The notes below the pieces were generated by a model that worked only from the letters and a program-made list of their open reading frames with translations, searched no databases and was not told the origin of the DNA. The position numbers and the translations under genes were made by a program. Positions 33,423 to 34,996 of a stretch of DNA of 34,996 bases are shown in pieces; the stretch's first letter is position 1, and every line of letters begins with the position of its first letter. Source of the DNA: Bacilli bacterium (GTDB lineage: Bacteria; Bacillota_I; Bacilli_A; ML615J-28; CAG-313); assembly GCA_017398545.1 (NCBI GenBank), contig JAFQFT010000001.1:1-34996 (forward strand), given 5' to 3'.

Positions 33423-34977
33423 TATTACTTTCATTTAGTTCATTTTCTTTACGAACTATTTCTTCATACTCTAAATCATATTTATCTAAATTAGCCATAA
33501 CTTCTTCATCATACAAGTGACATGTAACAAAATGATTCTTAGTATGTTCAATAAACTTAGGAGTTTTAAATTTACATACATTCATACAACTTTCGCATCT
33601 TGTATGGAACTTACATCCTTTTGGAGGATTAGCAGGAGATGGAATATCTCCTTTTAAGATAATACGATTCATCTTAGCATCAGGGTCAGGTACAGGTACT
33701 GCTGAGAATAATGCTTTAGTATATGGATGAAGAGGATTATCAAATATATCTAAAGTATCCCCAATTTCCATTGTATTTCCTAAATACATTACGATAATAC
33801 TATCAGTAATATATTTAACAACAGATAAGTCATGAGATATAAACATATATGTAAGTCCAAGTTCGTTTTGTAATTGTTTAAGTAAGTTAATAATTTGTGC
33901 TTGAATAGATACATCAAGTGCACTAACTGGTTCATCACAAATAACTAGTTTTGGATTAACCGCAAGCGCTCTTGCTATACAAATTCTTTGACGTTGTCCA
34001 CCTGAGAATTCATGTGGATATCGATCATAATATTGTGGTTGTAATCCACACATTTTCATAATATTTCGAATGTGCTCTGTTACTTCTTCTTTTGGAACAA
34101 TATTATGTACTTTTACAGCTTCACTTAATATTTCTCCAATTGTCATTCTTGGAGGTAAACTTGAATATGGATCTTGGAAAATAAGTTGGATTTCTGTTCT
34201 TAAACTTCTTAATTCTTCTTTTGAAAGAAGTGCTAAGTTTAATCCTATCTCAATATTACTTTCTAGTTCATTAAATAATACATTATTTTGATATTGTTTT
34301 TTAACTTCTAAAATCTTATTATCAATATCATTAATGTTTGTTAAAGTTTCTTCACTTTTAGTTTTCTTATATACTTTACATAATTTAACTTTTTCTTCTA
34401 ATAAACTAAAGATATTTTCATCATTTACAATAACTAATCCACCACAAATACTAGATAATTTTTCAAGTAATTCTTTTATTTTTTCAATACATTTAATTAC
34501 CGTTTTACATAAGTTACTCATTTCTTTATCATCAGTACTTAGTTCTGTTAATTTAGTTTCATATATTTTTAATAAAGTATCTAAGATATTTAATGTTACA
34601 TAATTATCATCTTTTAAAAGTTCATCACTAAGTAATACACTTAATTCTTCTTTTAATTTATTATATTCTTTTTTATAATTTGATAAATTCTTAACTGCTT
34701 TTAAATAATAATTAGGTAAAAATTCATAAACTGTATGACCATAGTAAATTGATTTACCACCTGTTGTATCATAAAGTTGTAGGATAGTTCTTCCTAGTGT
34801 TGTTTTTCCACAACCAGATTCTCCAACTACACCAATTGTTTTACCTTTTTCTAAAGTAAATGAAACATCATCTACTGCTTTTAGTGATGTTAGAGTTTTA
34901 CCAAATAAGTCTTTTGATAAAGGGAAGTATTTCTTTAAATGCTTTACTTCTAAGATTAAATTAGATTTATCATTCAT
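33409..34977 (-). CDS. oppF: Oligopeptide ABC transporter ATP-binding protein OppF with long insertion
   Basis: The 522-aa protein is one of two ATPases that normally drive oligopeptide import. It has Walker A GESGCGKTT (52-60), Q-loop LIFQDPYSSL, signature FSGGQRQRICIARAL (about 324), Walker B LVICDEPVSALD and the OppF-type C-terminus KGCKFHTRCESCMNVC. Usual family members are about 320 residues. Here about 166 residues (83-248), Lys/Glu/Leu-rich and probably coiled-coil, are inserted between Walker A and the Q-loop. I recall similar insertions in mycoplasma OppF. I chose ATG at 34977 because AAGGAG lies 8 nt upstream; an in-frame ATG at 34995 precedes that site. Confidence 0.93.
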   Translation of the reverse strand: MNDKSNLILEVKHLKKYFPLSKDLFGKTLTSLKAVDDVSFTLEKGKTIGVVGESGCGKTTLGRTILQLYDTTGGKSIYYGHTVYEFLPNYYLKAVKNLSNYKKEYNKLKEELSVLLSDELLKDDNYVTLNILDTLLKIYETKLTELSTDDKEMSNLCKTVIKCIEKIKELLEKLSSICGGLVIVNDENIFSLLEEKVKLCKVYKKTKSEETLTNINDIDNKILEVKKQYQNNVLFNELESNIEIGLNLALLSKEELRSLRTEIQLIFQDPYSSLPPRMTIGEILSEAVKVHNIVPKEEVTEHIRNIMKMCGLQPQYYDRYPHEFSGGQRQRICIARALAVNPKLVICDEPVSALDVSIQAQIINLLKQLQNELGLTYMFISHDLSVVKYITDSIIVMYLGNTMEIGDTLDIFDNPLHPYTKALFSAVPVPDPDAKMNRIILKGDIPSPANPPKGCKFHTRCESCMNVCKFKTPKFIEHTKNHFVTCHLYDEEVMANLDKYDLEYEEIVRKENELNESNNEKK

Positions 34978-34996
34978 CAGCTTCTCCTTTCTCATC
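34970..34996 (-). CDS. Possible last codons of an upstream gene (perhaps oppD)
   Basis: On the minus strand the frame from the window edge reads eight codons (DEKGEADE) and then TGA at 34972-34970. The stop overlaps the start of oppF by a few bases, as is usual for genes in Opp operons. Too little is present to identify it; the oppD guess rests only on common gene order. Confidence 0.35.
   Translation of the reverse strand, partial: DEKGEADE

Noticed and set aside
1..34996. Mycoplasma-type code with TGA as Trp
   Set aside because: All major genes read through with TGG for Trp and show normal lengths and ends; no in-frame TGA had to be read as Trp.
1..34996. CRISPR arrays, insertion sequences, prophage or integration sites
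   Set aside because: No regularly spaced direct repeats, transposase, integrase or tRNA-linked duplications were seen.

Overview
This window is AT-rich, reads with the standard code (TGG for Trp, no in-frame TGA), and carries strong AGGAGG-type ribosome binding sites, sigma-A promoters and U-tract terminators. Lipoprotein signal peptides are frequent and the OppF protein has a long insertion like those I recall from mollicutes. This suggests a low-GC Gram-positive of the Bacilli/Mollicutes-related lineages (Acholeplasmatales, Izemoplasmatales, RF39 or Erysipelotrichia-like). The placement is inference. No tRNA, rRNA, CRISPR, phage or IS sequence was seen.

Layout. (1) 163-3325, plus: a GNAT acetyltransferase and an unrecognised 843-aa protein with a C-terminal membrane hairpin, ended by a bidirectional terminator. 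(2) 3349-9333, minus: a tightly overlapped threonine operon, thrC-thrB-(HTH+ACT regulator)-hom-asd-lysC. Its promoter overlaps a 23-bp palindrome. The divergent neighbour is gdhA (9489-10832, plus). (3) 10872-13905, minus: an ABC importer (lipoprotein, permease, ATPase) of the TrpXYZ-like type. It has a consensus promoter, a short leader ORF packed with Tyr and Phe codons, and an alternating-hairpin attenuator. (4) 14081-17861, minus: two lipoproteins with Ig-like or beta-sandwich modules, each with its own promoter and terminator. (5) 17987-29890, minus: an eight-gene array with almost no spacing. It encodes a membrane protein ending in an ICTEC motif, a polyferredoxin-thioredoxin fusion, an unknown membrane protein, MoxR ATPase, DUF58, two von Willebrand A (VWA) membrane proteins and a lipoprotein with a zinc-ribbon-like motif. 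A 1059-aa lipoprotein with an embedded TlpA-like thioredoxin domain lies just upstream (29945-33124). (6) 33180-34977, minus: a small membrane protein and an OppF ATPase, with the possible last codons of an upstream gene at the window edge.

The two most interesting items are these. First, the Tyr/Phe leader peptide and attenuator in front of the ABC importer look like ribosome-sensing attenuation, which points to aromatic amino acids as the cargo. Second, the MoxR-DUF58-VWA machinery shares an apparent operon with a transmembrane iron-sulfur/thioredoxin module. Lipoproteins at both ends of that region share modules with each other, which suggests one envelope system that combines complex assembly with outside-facing thiol redox chemistry.
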